Notes under the pieces: model-generated
Told to the model about the DNA's origin: nothing
Database searches by the model: none
Seen by the model: only the letters and a program-made list of their open reading frames with translations
Shown here: piece by piece, positions 18,801 through 26,090 of the stretch
How positions within the stretch are numbered: the stretch's first letter is position 1
Layout of the letters: each line of letters opens with the position of its first letter
Program-made: the position numbers and the translations under genes
Source of the DNA: Chitinophaga fulva
Lineage (GTDB): Bacteria > Bacteroidota > Bacteroidia > Chitinophagales > Chitinophagaceae
Direction: 5' to 3'
Length of the DNA: 64,000 nt
Assembly (NCBI RefSeq): GCF_012927205.1
Contig: NZ_JABBGC010000003.1
Span: 62,001-126,000 of the forward strand

Positions 18801-20243
18801 CCCTTCAGAGATGCCGATATGAATATTTTCAAATCCCAACGGGAAGCCGCCCATTTTGGAGTCGCCCGTATTGGAGATATCGAAGGTGCCGCTATGTACA
18901 TAAGGTTTCTGAGTAGACAAGGTCAACTCCTGGAAACTGATATTGTTGACATTCAGGAAACGCTGGTTCAGGGTGACTTTACCGTTCAGCACCGCCATCG
19001 GCACAAAGTCTTTTTCTGTTTTGGTGATCTGGATACGGCTGTTTTTGTCGAGTGTAATTTCTCCAGCAAAGAACTGGTATTTTTTCTCTGCCGTGGTCCT
19101 TAGCGCGAAGGAGTAATAGGTATCGCCGCCGCGCATGCTCACCGAGGCATCATAGCCCAGTGGGTCTTTCCCCAGGAAATCCAGTTGCAACAAACCGGCC
19201 AGCTCTCCGCCATTGAGTTTGTTTTTACTGAAAGAGAGACCGATCTTATCGACAGACAAAGGCCAGCCGCCTGCGCTGGCATCTCCCAGCGGGAGGATAT
19301 TCTCAGCCGTGATGGCGCCACTTACGCCCTGATCATCCAGGATGAAATTGGTGACGGATACTTTGGGGCGGCCTTTTTGTGTAGCCAGCTGTTGCGGTAG
19401 TCCTACTTCCAGCTCCTGTAAATAAAAGCCTCTCCATAACAGCGGGTTGCCGGGATCTGTCAGCATATCGCCGGTTACATTCAGTCCGGTGGGATTGGCG
19501 ATATCGCTCATGTCCACCGTGGCGTTCTTCACTTTAAAGCTGAAATCTTTCAGGCCGTTGATATGAAAAGCAGGGATGTCTACGCTGGCCATAATGTTAT
19601 TAAGGTCATGCACATTCACCTGCATGGCTGCACGTAGTTTATCGGAGTTCTTATCTTCCGGTTGCAGCCAGCCTTTGTCAAACTCAAAAATACCGCTCAG
19701 GTTAGCAGTACGGAAGCCGTTACAGTCCCACTCTACGTAGTTGGTACCGTCGCCGGGGAATATCAGATCGAGGTGATCGTTGATGGGGATGTCTTTCTGT
19801 TTGAGCAGCACCAGTTTGGTAGAGCCGGATGCAGCAATACCTCCTGGGGTGAAAGCCACGTTTTTAGCGCCGAATATCAGTTCACTGTTGGTGCCGGGGA
19901 AAGTAAACCGGAAATAGGCGTTGAAATAAGCGCCGGAGGGTGTCATGCGGGCGCTATCTATCGCGATCACATAAATCTTTCCGTTGATTTCCCTTACCAG
20001 TCCCACTGGCAGGCTGCCCATCTCCTCTGCGCTAAGTGCGTTCACATAGCGGCCTTTATCTTTGATGTTTTTGAAGACGCCCTGTACATAGTCCACCACA
20101 TCAGCTTTCTGAGCAGTGTCCGCCACGGGTGATAAATAGGAAGAATCGGTGACAGCAGCATAACCGGGTTGAAGGCATAACAATATCAGCGCCAGCAACC
20201 ATAGCGACAGTGCAGGGACAGGGTTAGGGATGTTCTTGAACAT
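15822..20243 (-). CDS. Large exported protein of unknown function, first gene of surface-protein operon
   Basis: A 1473-residue protein with a hydrophobic signal sequence (SLWLLALILLCLQPGYA). I do not recognise a family. Residues about 100-550 are rich in short amphipathic strands with repeated N-x-[FI]-x-[FL] patterns, resembling stacked beta-sheet or AsmA-like sheets. Residues about 560-1000 are glycine-rich with alternating aromatic residues (GGGFGFGAHFRAGFSFDFG and following), as in outer-membrane barrels. The last 450 residues look like ordinary beta-sandwiches. No sorting domain or lipobox is seen. It heads a 12-kb operon with the Fn3 and SprB-repeat proteins. An outer-membrane platform for the other two is possible but unproven. 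Confidence 0.82.
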   Translation of the reverse strand: MFKNIPNPVPALSLWLLALILLCLQPGYAAVTDSSYLSPVADTAQKADVVDYVQGVFKNIKDKGRYVNALSAEEMGSLPVGLVREINGKIYVIAIDSARMTPSGAYFNAYFRFTFPGTNSELIFGAKNVAFTPGGIAASGSTKLVLLKQKDIPINDHLDLIFPGDGTNYVEWDCNGFRTANLSGIFEFDKGWLQPEDKNSDKLRAAMQVNVHDLNNIMASVDIPAFHINGLKDFSFKVKNATVDMSDIANPTGLNVTGDMLTDPGNPLLWRGFYLQELEVGLPQQLATQKGRPKVSVTNFILDDQGVSGAITAENILPLGDASAGGWPLSVDKIGLSFSKNKLNGGELAGLLQLDFLGKDPLGYDASVSMRGGDTYYSFALRTTAEKKYQFFAGEITLDKNSRIQITKTEKDFVPMAVLNGKVTLNQRFLNVNNISFQELTLSTQKPYVHSGTFDISNTGDSKMGGFPLGFENIHIGISEGKVGIGATVRLNFMNSSDKGFSGKTSFVVTAAQEEETQSVTVDGSVIQKTRTRWKLDKVSVNDIDLTVKVMAFSMHGILTIFDDHPVYGNGFRGMLDFSIPGPIPKAKANAYFGSKDDYRYWHVDAYIGVTIPIGMLQITGLMGGMSYHMERPSNFDPYESRNAVDQKGGLKDVSEIFPYVPTRDAGLGFIGGVSLAFVQEMVVNANVALEVQFGTDGGFRYAQFDGAGYVVHPALKAKNKQDAKEDVSAPVWVKFKMRYDNVNSTYDASFKTYINIAGILRGINENGLVGEAAFHMAPNEWWFYIGRPSQMFGLNILGLAEIKTYFMMGSKVEDMPPVPQEVSEVFDNVNTNFMAMENTMSKGGGFGFGAHFRAGFSFDFGVYGEFALGAGTDILLRNYGEARCKGSNSVIGFNGWYASGQAYVFVKGDVGIRVKIFGKKRGFSIAKLSAAVLLQAKLPNPSWFRGMVGVKYSVLGGLVSGTANIKIELGSQCELIGAKELNVVVISDIKPGDQNNDVSVFATPQVAFNMAVGKPFSMMNEFDEVATYRIQLDELKLTKEQTEIRGTTELASDGSSASLTLRDILPPKSTLTASAKVHIDRQNGGSWDALKNGNNIDYETKSATFTTGEAPDYIPWENVAYAYPVKRQYNLLTREYGKGYIKLKRGQPYLFTAVDGSGKKWKVSAAMATAQGQSTDIPVSYAENTAEIGFDIPANLARETIYSFNINRASLDGEAAANNVVTKNTTTISEDGDTTRFSQKMLKGNATSAVSKEVISYNFRTSRYGTFAEKMNAMTDPRDLFDVATNYISVIGQRFDAEETFDKFELEGDGSFSTKPLVTLRAGTNNGWLQNQLMPLLYNNYPFHPSINITRDLNVTGGIPPLDAVRLYNNDIAGYKLEDGHINDGYAPSKSGRCRFMYYVSFVANDDYHELLNKANRYYISGGQATPAISRLMTSLFPDLQGNQFYPVELQYRLPGKNNITSTITRSIYYKL

Positions 20244-20292
20244 TGGTCAACGGGATAGGCCCTTTAAAATGTTTATTTCACGGTATTGTGTT

Positions 20293-20300
20293 CAAATATA
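20293..20300 (-). promoter_or_regulatory. -7 promoter box for the 12-kb surface operon
   Basis: TATATTTG on the minus strand is a perfect TAnnTTTG box, 50 bp upstream of the ATG of the 1473-residue protein, within a strongly AT-rich stretch. No clean -33 element is visible. Confidence 0.5.
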
Positions 20301-20421
20301 TATTATTTTTTATAATTAAACATTTTTTTAATCCGTGTACTAAAAGAGCGGGTGATGTAAGGCAGGAGCCAACACAGGGTATACAAATGAATGTAACGGG
20401 AAGATCCATCCCGGATGATGT

Positions 20422-20453
20422 TTTGGAATTACAACGTCGTTAACGTATTTTTG
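20422..20453 (+). promoter_or_regulatory. Complete Bacteroidota promoter for the macro-domain gene
   Basis: TTTG (20422-20425), a 20-bp spacer and TATTTTTG (20446-20453) fit the phylum consensus TTTG-N19~20-TAnnTTTG. It lies 22 bp before the ATG, giving a very short leader. This is the best-formed promoter in the window. Confidence 0.7.
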
Positions 20454-20475
20454 ACGCAAAGTAATTTTAAAGCAA

Positions 20476-20949
20476 ATGAGTAGTATCCGGTACATACAGG
20501 GAGATGCCACAGCACCAATTGGCAGCGGCAACAACATCATTGTCCATATCTGTAATGATATCGGGCGTTGGGGGAAGGGATTTGTACTGGCAGTATCCGC
20601 CCGGTGGCCGGAGCCGGAAAAACAATTCCGCGAATGGTATGCTTCCGGAGAGGGTTTTGCCTTGGGCAACGCGCAGTTAGTAGCCGTGGAGCCACATCTC
20701 TGGGTAGCGAATGTTATCGGTCAGCATAAAATCACCAACGCAAAGAACGGCCTACCTCCTGTTCGTTACGAAGCTATACAGGAAGGCCTGCGGCAGGTAG
20801 CTGCTTTTGCGCTCACACATAAAGCCACGGTACATATGCCCCGCATTGGCTGTGGCCTGGCTGGCGGCACCTGGGACAAAATAGAATCCATCATCCAACA
20901 GGAACTGACAGATAAGGGCATTGAAGTAACAGTGTATGATTTCAACTAG
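20476..20949 (+). CDS. Macro domain (ADP-ribose-binding) protein
   Basis: A 157-residue stand-alone macro domain. The N-terminal IRYIQGDATAP, the NNIIVHICNDIGRWGKGFVLA loop (ADP-ribose binding, Asn and Asp in place) and the C-terminal HMPRIGCGLAGGTWDKIE loop match the Poa1p/TARG1-like branch. These enzymes hydrolyse ADP-ribose-1''-phosphate or remove ADP-ribose from proteins or nucleic acids. It is cytoplasmic and has its own promoter. Its stop overlaps the convergent VOC gene by 8 bp. No ADP-ribosyltransferase partner is adjacent, so the physiological substrate is open. Confidence 0.9.
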   Translation: MSSIRYIQGDATAPIGSGNNIIVHICNDIGRWGKGFVLAVSARWPEPEKQFREWYASGEGFALGNAQLVAVEPHLWVANVIGQHKITNAKNGLPPVRYEAIQEGLRQVAAFALTHKATVHMPRIGCGLAGGTWDKIESIIQQELTDKGIEVTVYDFN

Positions 20950-21298
20950 GGGTTTCCATTAGTTCCACTTTCCTGCCGTCAGGGTCCTGCACTACGGCCC
21001 GGTAACCCCATTCCGTTTTCACCGGCATCATCAGCACTGTTACCTGCTGTTCCTTTAACCGGGAGATCAACTCATCCAGTTGAGCTACTCCGAAACCCAG
21101 TCGGGTGGTATTGTCTGGCACAGTAACACCCGCAGGCAACGGGTAAATTTCCATGACCGGCATACCGTTTTTACTGGCGTAGTGAAACGGCCCATTACCA
21201 TGACGGTGGTATTCAAATTCAATTCCCAGCTGCGTGTAAAAGGCAGCGAGTTGATCAGGCAGGTTGGTTTTGATAACAAGAAGCTGTAAAACAGTCAT
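20942..21298 (-). CDS. VOC family (glyoxalase/bleomycin resistance fold) protein
   Basis: A 118-residue protein with two beta-alpha-beta-beta-beta modules: LLVIKTNLPDQLAAFYTQLG at the start and YRAVVQDPDGRKVELME at the end. The C-terminal Glu in VELME is a usual metal ligand; the first-module metal His is not obvious. VOC proteins include glyoxalases, dioxygenases and antibiotic-binding proteins, and this one cannot be assigned further. Its 3' end overlaps the macro-domain gene, with which it is convergent. Confidence 0.85.
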   Translation of the reverse strand: MTVLQLLVIKTNLPDQLAAFYTQLGIEFEYHRHGNGPFHYASKNGMPVMEIYPLPAGVTVPDNTTRLGFGVAQLDELISRLKEQQVTVLMMPVKTEWGYRAVVQDPDGRKVELMETPS

Positions 21299-21311
21299 GA
21301 TACTTTTCCAT

Positions 21312-22034
21312 TTAATAAAAGCTATATTTTTCCAGCATGGTGCTGTCCACTGCCCGCCAACCTTTCTTATCCTTCAGATACATCACGGTAAAAGTAGCCG
21401 TATCTTTTGGCTGTAGGTAAACGGTATCCTCTTGGTCAAACTCCTCCAATTTATAATGCATCCAAAGCGTGTCTCCGTTTATCTGCATATTGCTTTCGAT
21501 ATTCCAGATATTGTCGGTCCCTGTGTTGCCCATAGCGCTCCAATAGCCCGCCACCACATGCCGTAAGCTGTCCTGCGGAACTACATCCTGAAAACAAAAA
21601 AGATTGGTAGAGCAATAGCCGCTACCGGTGCCACATATCTTCAGAAAATAATAATCTCCCCATTTTGTAAACCCATCATTCCGTTCCCAGCAGCAGGGGC
21701 TGTTCCAGTGAAAATAACGCTCCACTTTTAATACATCATCAAACAGGTTGGCTTCAATCAGCAAATGGATAGGAAACTCCTCGGTGACCGGGTCCAGCAT
21801 ACAGGCAATAAAGGTGCCTTCCCGCTGACGATAGTACTTGCCTAAAGAAACCGTGTCATCGTATAAACGCCAGACACTATGTGCAGTGTCTACCAGATGA
21901 TGGGCACCTAAAAATTGTAGCATTTCTTTCTTCCGGATAAATCCGGAATCTTGTGTAAACAAGGTAGAAACAGCACGAGGATGGTTGTTACAGGCCATCA
22001 GCAAAGGCAACCAACAAAACAAGAGATAGCGCAT
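21312..22034 (-). CDS. Lipoprotein of unknown function (tandem paralogue A)
   Basis: A 240-residue protein with a short lipoprotein signal peptide and lipobox LLMAC (Cys15), followed by Asn-Asn. The body shares LFTQDSGFI, a CC pair, CGTGSGYCS and HYKLEEFD with the next gene, which has exactly the same length. No known domain is recognised. Conserved paired cysteines suggest a disulfide-stabilised periplasmic or outer-membrane lipoprotein. The two genes arose by tandem duplication and lie 32 bp apart on the same strand. Confidence 0.8.
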   Translation of the reverse strand: MRYLLFCWLPLLMACNNHPRAVSTLFTQDSGFIRKKEMLQFLGAHHLVDTAHSVWRLYDDTVSLGKYYRQREGTFIACMLDPVTEEFPIHLLIEANLFDDVLKVERYFHWNSPCCWERNDGFTKWGDYYFLKICGTGSGYCSTNLFCFQDVVPQDSLRHVVAGYWSAMGNTGTDNIWNIESNMQINGDTLWMHYKLEEFDQEDTVYLQPKDTATFTVMYLKDKKGWRAVDSTMLEKYSFY

Positions 22035-22066
22035 AGGAGGAAGATATCTTTAATCAGAGTATATTT

Positions 22067-22789
22067 TTAATACAGTTCATACTCTTTCAACAACGTACTA
22101 TCAATAGCACTCCATCCATATTCGTCCTTTAGAAAAACAACGGTGAAAGGAATGGTATAGTCAGGATGACTGCGGGTGCTGTCATCCCGGTCAAACTCCT
22201 CTAACTTATAATGTATTGTCAGCGTATCCCCGTTTAAATCACTTTGACTACTGATCCGCGAGGAACAATTTGTTCCCATGCGGCCCATTGAATTCCAGTA
22301 ACCGGTCATGACATAGGATAGGTCATTCTGGGGTGTCACATGCTGAAAGTAGTATGTATTAGAAGAACAATAACCTGTACCCGTTCCGCATGCTTTATAA
22401 ACAAAGTAGTCCCCTGACTTCATAAATCCGTCAAAACCGTCCCAACAACAGGCGTACATCCAGTGCGTATAAGGTTCCCGCTTAATGATGCTATCGGCGG
22501 GAGTGATCTCCAGCAGCAGATGCTCGCTAAGATCACCTTCCCGCATATTTTTCATACACGCGATCACGTTGCCATCCGGCAGCCTGTAGTACTTTCCAAC
22601 AACGTCTGTGTCATCATAATACGTCCACCGGTGGCCTGCTGTATCTCCCATATGCTTTGAAACAAGGAAATCCAGTACTTCCTTTTTGTTGATGAACCCC
22701 GAATCTTGTGTAAATAATCTGGAAACAGGGCGGGAAGGCCGGCCACAGGCGGCGAGTATCAGCAGCCAGCAAAACAAGGCATAGCGCAT
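22067..22789 (-). CDS. Lipoprotein of unknown function (tandem paralogue B)
   Basis: A 240-residue protein with lipobox LILAAC (Cys15). It aligns with paralogue A along the whole length (LFTQDSGFINKKEVLDFL, CCWDGFDGF, CGTGTGYCSS, HYKLEEFDRDD, GWSAIDSTLLKEYELY). The conserved tyrosine- and cysteine-rich core is unlike any family I can name. It is the promoter-proximal copy of the pair, 33 bp downstream of the SUKH-like gene, so all three could share a transcript. Confidence 0.8.
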   Translation of the reverse strand: MRYALFCWLLILAACGRPSRPVSRLFTQDSGFINKKEVLDFLVSKHMGDTAGHRWTYYDDTDVVGKYYRLPDGNVIACMKNMREGDLSEHLLLEITPADSIIKREPYTHWMYACCWDGFDGFMKSGDYFVYKACGTGTGYCSSNTYYFQHVTPQNDLSYVMTGYWNSMGRMGTNCSSRISSQSDLNGDTLTIHYKLEEFDRDDSTRSHPDYTIPFTVVFLKDEYGWSAIDSTLLKEYELY

Positions 22790-22822
22790 ATTTACATAGG
22801 TATATCCTAAAGGTAACAGTTA

Positions 22823-23866
22823 TTATTTACCGCTGATAAGTTTTGCGATCAACATGGTAAAATTTTCTGCATACAGTTCGAAGTCCCATGTTCCCTGACC
22901 ATGTGCAGCGGTATATACCGGGGCATCGCCATCTTTCGCTGCCGAAAGGTCCAGGCAATACGGATCAGCACCGTCATCACCAATCACCAGCAGATACGGA
23001 GGCCAGTCAGCCAGATTTTCTTCGGTAACGGCATTGTAGGCATAACCGCCTTGTCGCTCCGCCAGTTCGCGGGCGCCGTACAGGGAAAGGCCCTCCACAA
23101 AGTCTGGTCCGGTGAGGGTTACTTTCAGTGGGGAATAGTATTGCAGGAAAGTAGCATATACTTCCGGCAGCGCCCAACGGCCACGTATATACGTCATGTC
23201 CTTTTCATCGGCCACCACGAGCCAGTCAGATGGGTTAGCATGATCTTTATTTTTACGGCGTTTTTTCTCCAGCAGCTTATCCAGTTTAGCCATCAGTTTC
23301 TCGAAATCATTGCCCGGATGGAGCAGCGACGGATGCACCTGTGGCGGTGCATATCCAGCGCCATCGGGGTATCCTTGTTCCTGCCAGGCTACCAGTTCAG
23401 CCAGCCGCAGTTGCTCCGGCTTCCAGTAGCCAGGGTCTGAAGGAAGTTCTCTGTCAAACGGCTGACGGCTGTACATAGCCAGGCTTTTAACTGCTTTGGC
23501 ACGCTGCTCTGTCGGGAGATCTTCGTTGGCAGCCAAAGTTATGAGCGTGGGATAAGCCTCGCGGCCGGCGGTTTTCAGTAAGCCATCTATTCCCCAATAA
23601 GTGAGGGAAGGTTCTGTCACAGCCCATTCAAAGAAGGGCCGCCATGTATTTTCAGCAGGAGCAACCAACCGAACGATATCTGTCATCAGGAATGTGCGCC
23701 AGTGCATCAACCGGCCTTCGCGGGCATAACGTACAAATGCTTCAATCACCGCCTGCCGGTCTTTGCCGGCATAACTGCGGATGAGTTTATCTTTCAGGGT
23801 GGCGAACTTGTTGCCATCCGTTTCTGCAAACAAGGTGTCGGTCAGGTTAACTATGGTATTGCTCAT
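22823..23866 (-). CDS. SMI1/KNR4 (SUKH)-like protein with helical N-terminal region
   Basis: The ATG at 23866 (347 aa, MSNTIVNLTDTLFAE) is preferred over an upstream start that would need a Cys-rich unlikely N-terminus. Residues about 1-200 are helical and HEAT-like (repeats around TLITLAANEDLPTEQRAKAV). Residues about 220-347 look like a SUKH domain: ALPEVYATFLQYYSPL, then WPPYLLVIGDDGADPYCLDL and APVYTAAHGQGTWDF. SUKH proteins are often immunity proteins against contact-dependent or type VI toxins but also occur in general regulation. No toxin is adjacent here, so the role is uncertain. Confidence 0.75.
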   Translation of the reverse strand: MSNTIVNLTDTLFAETDGNKFATLKDKLIRSYAGKDRQAVIEAFVRYAREGRLMHWRTFLMTDIVRLVAPAENTWRPFFEWAVTEPSLTYWGIDGLLKTAGREAYPTLITLAANEDLPTEQRAKAVKSLAMYSRQPFDRELPSDPGYWKPEQLRLAELVAWQEQGYPDGAGYAPPQVHPSLLHPGNDFEKLMAKLDKLLEKKRRKNKDHANPSDWLVVADEKDMTYIRGRWALPEVYATFLQYYSPLKVTLTGPDFVEGLSLYGARELAERQGGYAYNAVTEENLADWPPYLLVIGDDGADPYCLDLSAAKDGDAPVYTAAHGQGTWDFELYAENFTMLIAKLISGK

Positions 23867-23888
23867 GTGCCGCAAGGTACAACATATA

Positions 23889-25034
23889 TCAAATGCCTGC
23901 ACGGCGCATCGCCTGTTCAATATCCGCTCTCAGGTCGGCCACGTCTTCTATGCCGGCAGACAGCCGCAGCAGGTTATCGGCGATGCCCAGCTCCTGCCGG
24001 GCAGCAGCTGACAAGGCGCGGTGCGAGGTGGTGGAAGGCTGGCAAATAAGGCTCTCCACGCCACCGAGGCTCAGCGCCGGCCGGATCAGTTCAAGATGGC
24101 CGAGGAAAGCGTTCAGCTTGTCCGGTGTGGTATTCAGCTCAAAAGACAGCATCCCGCCGAAGGCGGTCATCTGGTCGCAGGCCAGCTGATAATCGCGATG
24201 AGTGGGCAAACCGGGGTAAAACACCTGCCCTACTTCCGGGCAAACAGACAGGTATTCGGCCAGTGAGAGCGCATTGGCATTGTGCTGTTGTACGCGCAAC
24301 GCCAGCGTTTTAAGGCTTCTCTCTGCCAGATAACACTCCTGTGGCGCCAATGATCCACCATACATTTTGGCTGTGTCCATGATCCTGTCCCGATGTTCGG
24401 CATGTGCCGATACCAGCACGCCGAAAGGCAGGTCATTGTGGCCGCCCAGGTATTTGGTGCCGCTGTGTATCACGATATCGATACCGAGGAGCAACGGCTG
24501 TTGATTCAGCGGCGTGGCAAAAGTGTTGTCTACAATGGTAACAATCCCCTTGCTGGCAGCCAGCGACGCGATGGCTTTTAAGGGCACAATGCTCAGCAAC
24601 GGATTGGCGGGCGTTTCGAGGTAGATAACTTTTGTATGTTTTTCCAGGTGAGCTTCAAATTCGGCGAGCGTATTACCGGCATAACTGCAACGGATACCCC
24701 GTTTGGGCAGCTCCTGCTCGGCCAGTTTCCATGTGCCGCCATACAGGTCGCGCGAGAACAGCACATGATCGCCCTGCTGCGCAAATGACAGGATAGCGGT
24801 GCTGATAGCTGCCATACCGGAGCTATAGGCCATGCCCCAGCTGCCTTTTTCGAGATTGGCTACTATCTGTCCCAGCCGCAGCTGATTGTAAGTCGAATAA
24901 AAACCCGGATACCGCAGGGTATCCGTATCTGTATAGGCATACGCCACAGCGGGCATCACAGCGGCGGTAACCGCCCCATCCAGGGTACCGGAAGGCTCCA
25001 GCGGATGCACGCATAAGGTGCCGGTGTTTTTCAT
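23889..25034 (-). CDS. Cystathionine gamma-synthase/lyase family PLP enzyme
   Basis: A 381-residue fold-type I PLP enzyme of the trans-sulfuration family. The Schiff-base lysine is K194 in SGTKYLGGHND; the PLP phosphate and ring contacts are seen in YSSGMAAIST and VTIVDNTFATP; the Tyr-x-Arg of the family is RYPGFYSTYN. Members perform gamma-replacement or gamma-elimination on homoserine esters, cystathionine or methionine. Without neighbours of the methionine pathway (no metA, metC or metE nearby) the exact reaction cannot be fixed. It is cytoplasmic and appears as a single gene, 22 bp upstream of the SUKH-like start. Confidence 0.9.
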   Translation of the reverse strand: MKNTGTLCVHPLEPSGTLDGAVTAAVMPAVAYAYTDTDTLRYPGFYSTYNQLRLGQIVANLEKGSWGMAYSSGMAAISTAILSFAQQGDHVLFSRDLYGGTWKLAEQELPKRGIRCSYAGNTLAEFEAHLEKHTKVIYLETPANPLLSIVPLKAIASLAASKGIVTIVDNTFATPLNQQPLLLGIDIVIHSGTKYLGGHNDLPFGVLVSAHAEHRDRIMDTAKMYGGSLAPQECYLAERSLKTLALRVQQHNANALSLAEYLSVCPEVGQVFYPGLPTHRDYQLACDQMTAFGGMLSFELNTTPDKLNAFLGHLELIRPALSLGGVESLICQPSTTSHRALSAAARQELGIADNLLRLSAGIEDVADLRADIEQAMRRAGI

Positions 25035-25099
25035 GACTATTGCATTTGATTCTTCCTAAAATTACCCAAAAGGGCAAAGGAAAGCAAACAGCCCGGAAA

Positions 25100-26071
25100 T
25101 TACTTTTGCTGCAACGCCTGTAGCTGCTGTTCCAGCACACGCTGCTTATCTCTGAGCGCGCTCATTTCTGCTTCCAGCTTTTTACGCTGCTGGTTTTCTT
25201 CCAACAGGTATAAAGTCAGCTCTTCTACTTTTTTCAACAACGCCTTATTCATCTCCCCTACGTCCTGGCCTTCTTTTTCCACTATTGCGGCCGCTGGCAT
25301 TTCAGGAAGATGGCCATTCTTTTGGATATAATTTCCTACTTCCTGCAGGGAAGGCAGTTGGTAGTCTTTGTGGAACACATAATCAGGCCAACCGGTAGCG
25401 GTCACTTTTATTCTTTGTGCGGTAATAGTGCCCGCCACTGCCAGTTTGGACTGTGGCGTACGGGTGCCGATACCTACGTCGCCATTTATATTGGCGGCTA
25501 TTGCTACTTTGGCCGAGGCTGCACTATATGGATTACCGACAAAGAGATTCCATTCGTTAGTCATAGGCATTAACCCTGCAGGAGCAGCAGTATTTCCCTT
25601 TGCGCTCAAGGGTATCCAACTATCGGTAAAGTTAACAGAACGCACTTTAATATGCACCGTTATATCTGCCGCAACACCCCAGGTGGCCATGGCCCTCACA
25701 CGGAAACGTACGTTCCCATATTGGGAATTGACGTCGATGGCAAAACTTTCAACGGTGGATTCAGTATATCCCCCTTTGTTGATACGGCCAGCTTCTCTCC
25801 AGACATCCGGGTTAGCATGAGACACGCTCACCAGGAAAGTGGCCGCAGCCGCAATGTTGCCGCGCGTATACGAAATCGATACCTCATAATGCCCGGAAGC
25901 ACCGGCATTGGAAGGTGTTGTTTTCAGAAACTCAACATAGTCGCCAACCACATAATTACCAGGAAAGGTAACGGAGGTAACATAAACATCGTTGGTCTGC
26001 GCACGGGCACCGGAAAAAGCAAACAAAAAGGCTAACAATGTTAACTTACAATACAGGGATATTATTTTCAT
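25100..26071 (-). CDS. Secreted protein with GIGT..KLAV / coiled-coil C-terminal domain
   Basis: The ATG at 26071 gives 323 residues opening with a signal peptide (LLAFLFAFSGARA, cut after AQ). The N-terminal half is beta-rich and unassigned. From residue about 210 comes a Bacteroidota-specific module: GIGTRTPQSKLAVAGTITAQ, WPDYVFHKDYQLPSLQEV, NGHLPEMPAA, then GEMNKALLKKVEELTLYLLE and a terminal coiled coil rich in Glu, Gln and Leu. The same module ends the gene at 48452. It recalls phage-tail-fibre tips with intramolecular chaperones, though without a recognisable S74 Ser/Lys dyad. It starts 20 bp after the LRR gene, so it may be the last gene of the VgrG island. Confidence 0.8.
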   Translation of the reverse strand: MKIISLYCKLTLLAFLFAFSGARAQTNDVYVTSVTFPGNYVVGDYVEFLKTTPSNAGASGHYEVSISYTRGNIAAAATFLVSVSHANPDVWREAGRINKGGYTESTVESFAIDVNSQYGNVRFRVRAMATWGVAADITVHIKVRSVNFTDSWIPLSAKGNTAAPAGLMPMTNEWNLFVGNPYSAASAKVAIAANINGDVGIGTRTPQSKLAVAGTITAQRIKVTATGWPDYVFHKDYQLPSLQEVGNYIQKNGHLPEMPAAAIVEKEGQDVGEMNKALLKKVEELTLYLLEENQQRKKLEAEMSALRDKQRVLEQQLQALQQK

Positions 26072-26090
26072 ATCAGGAATAAAGGGTTTG

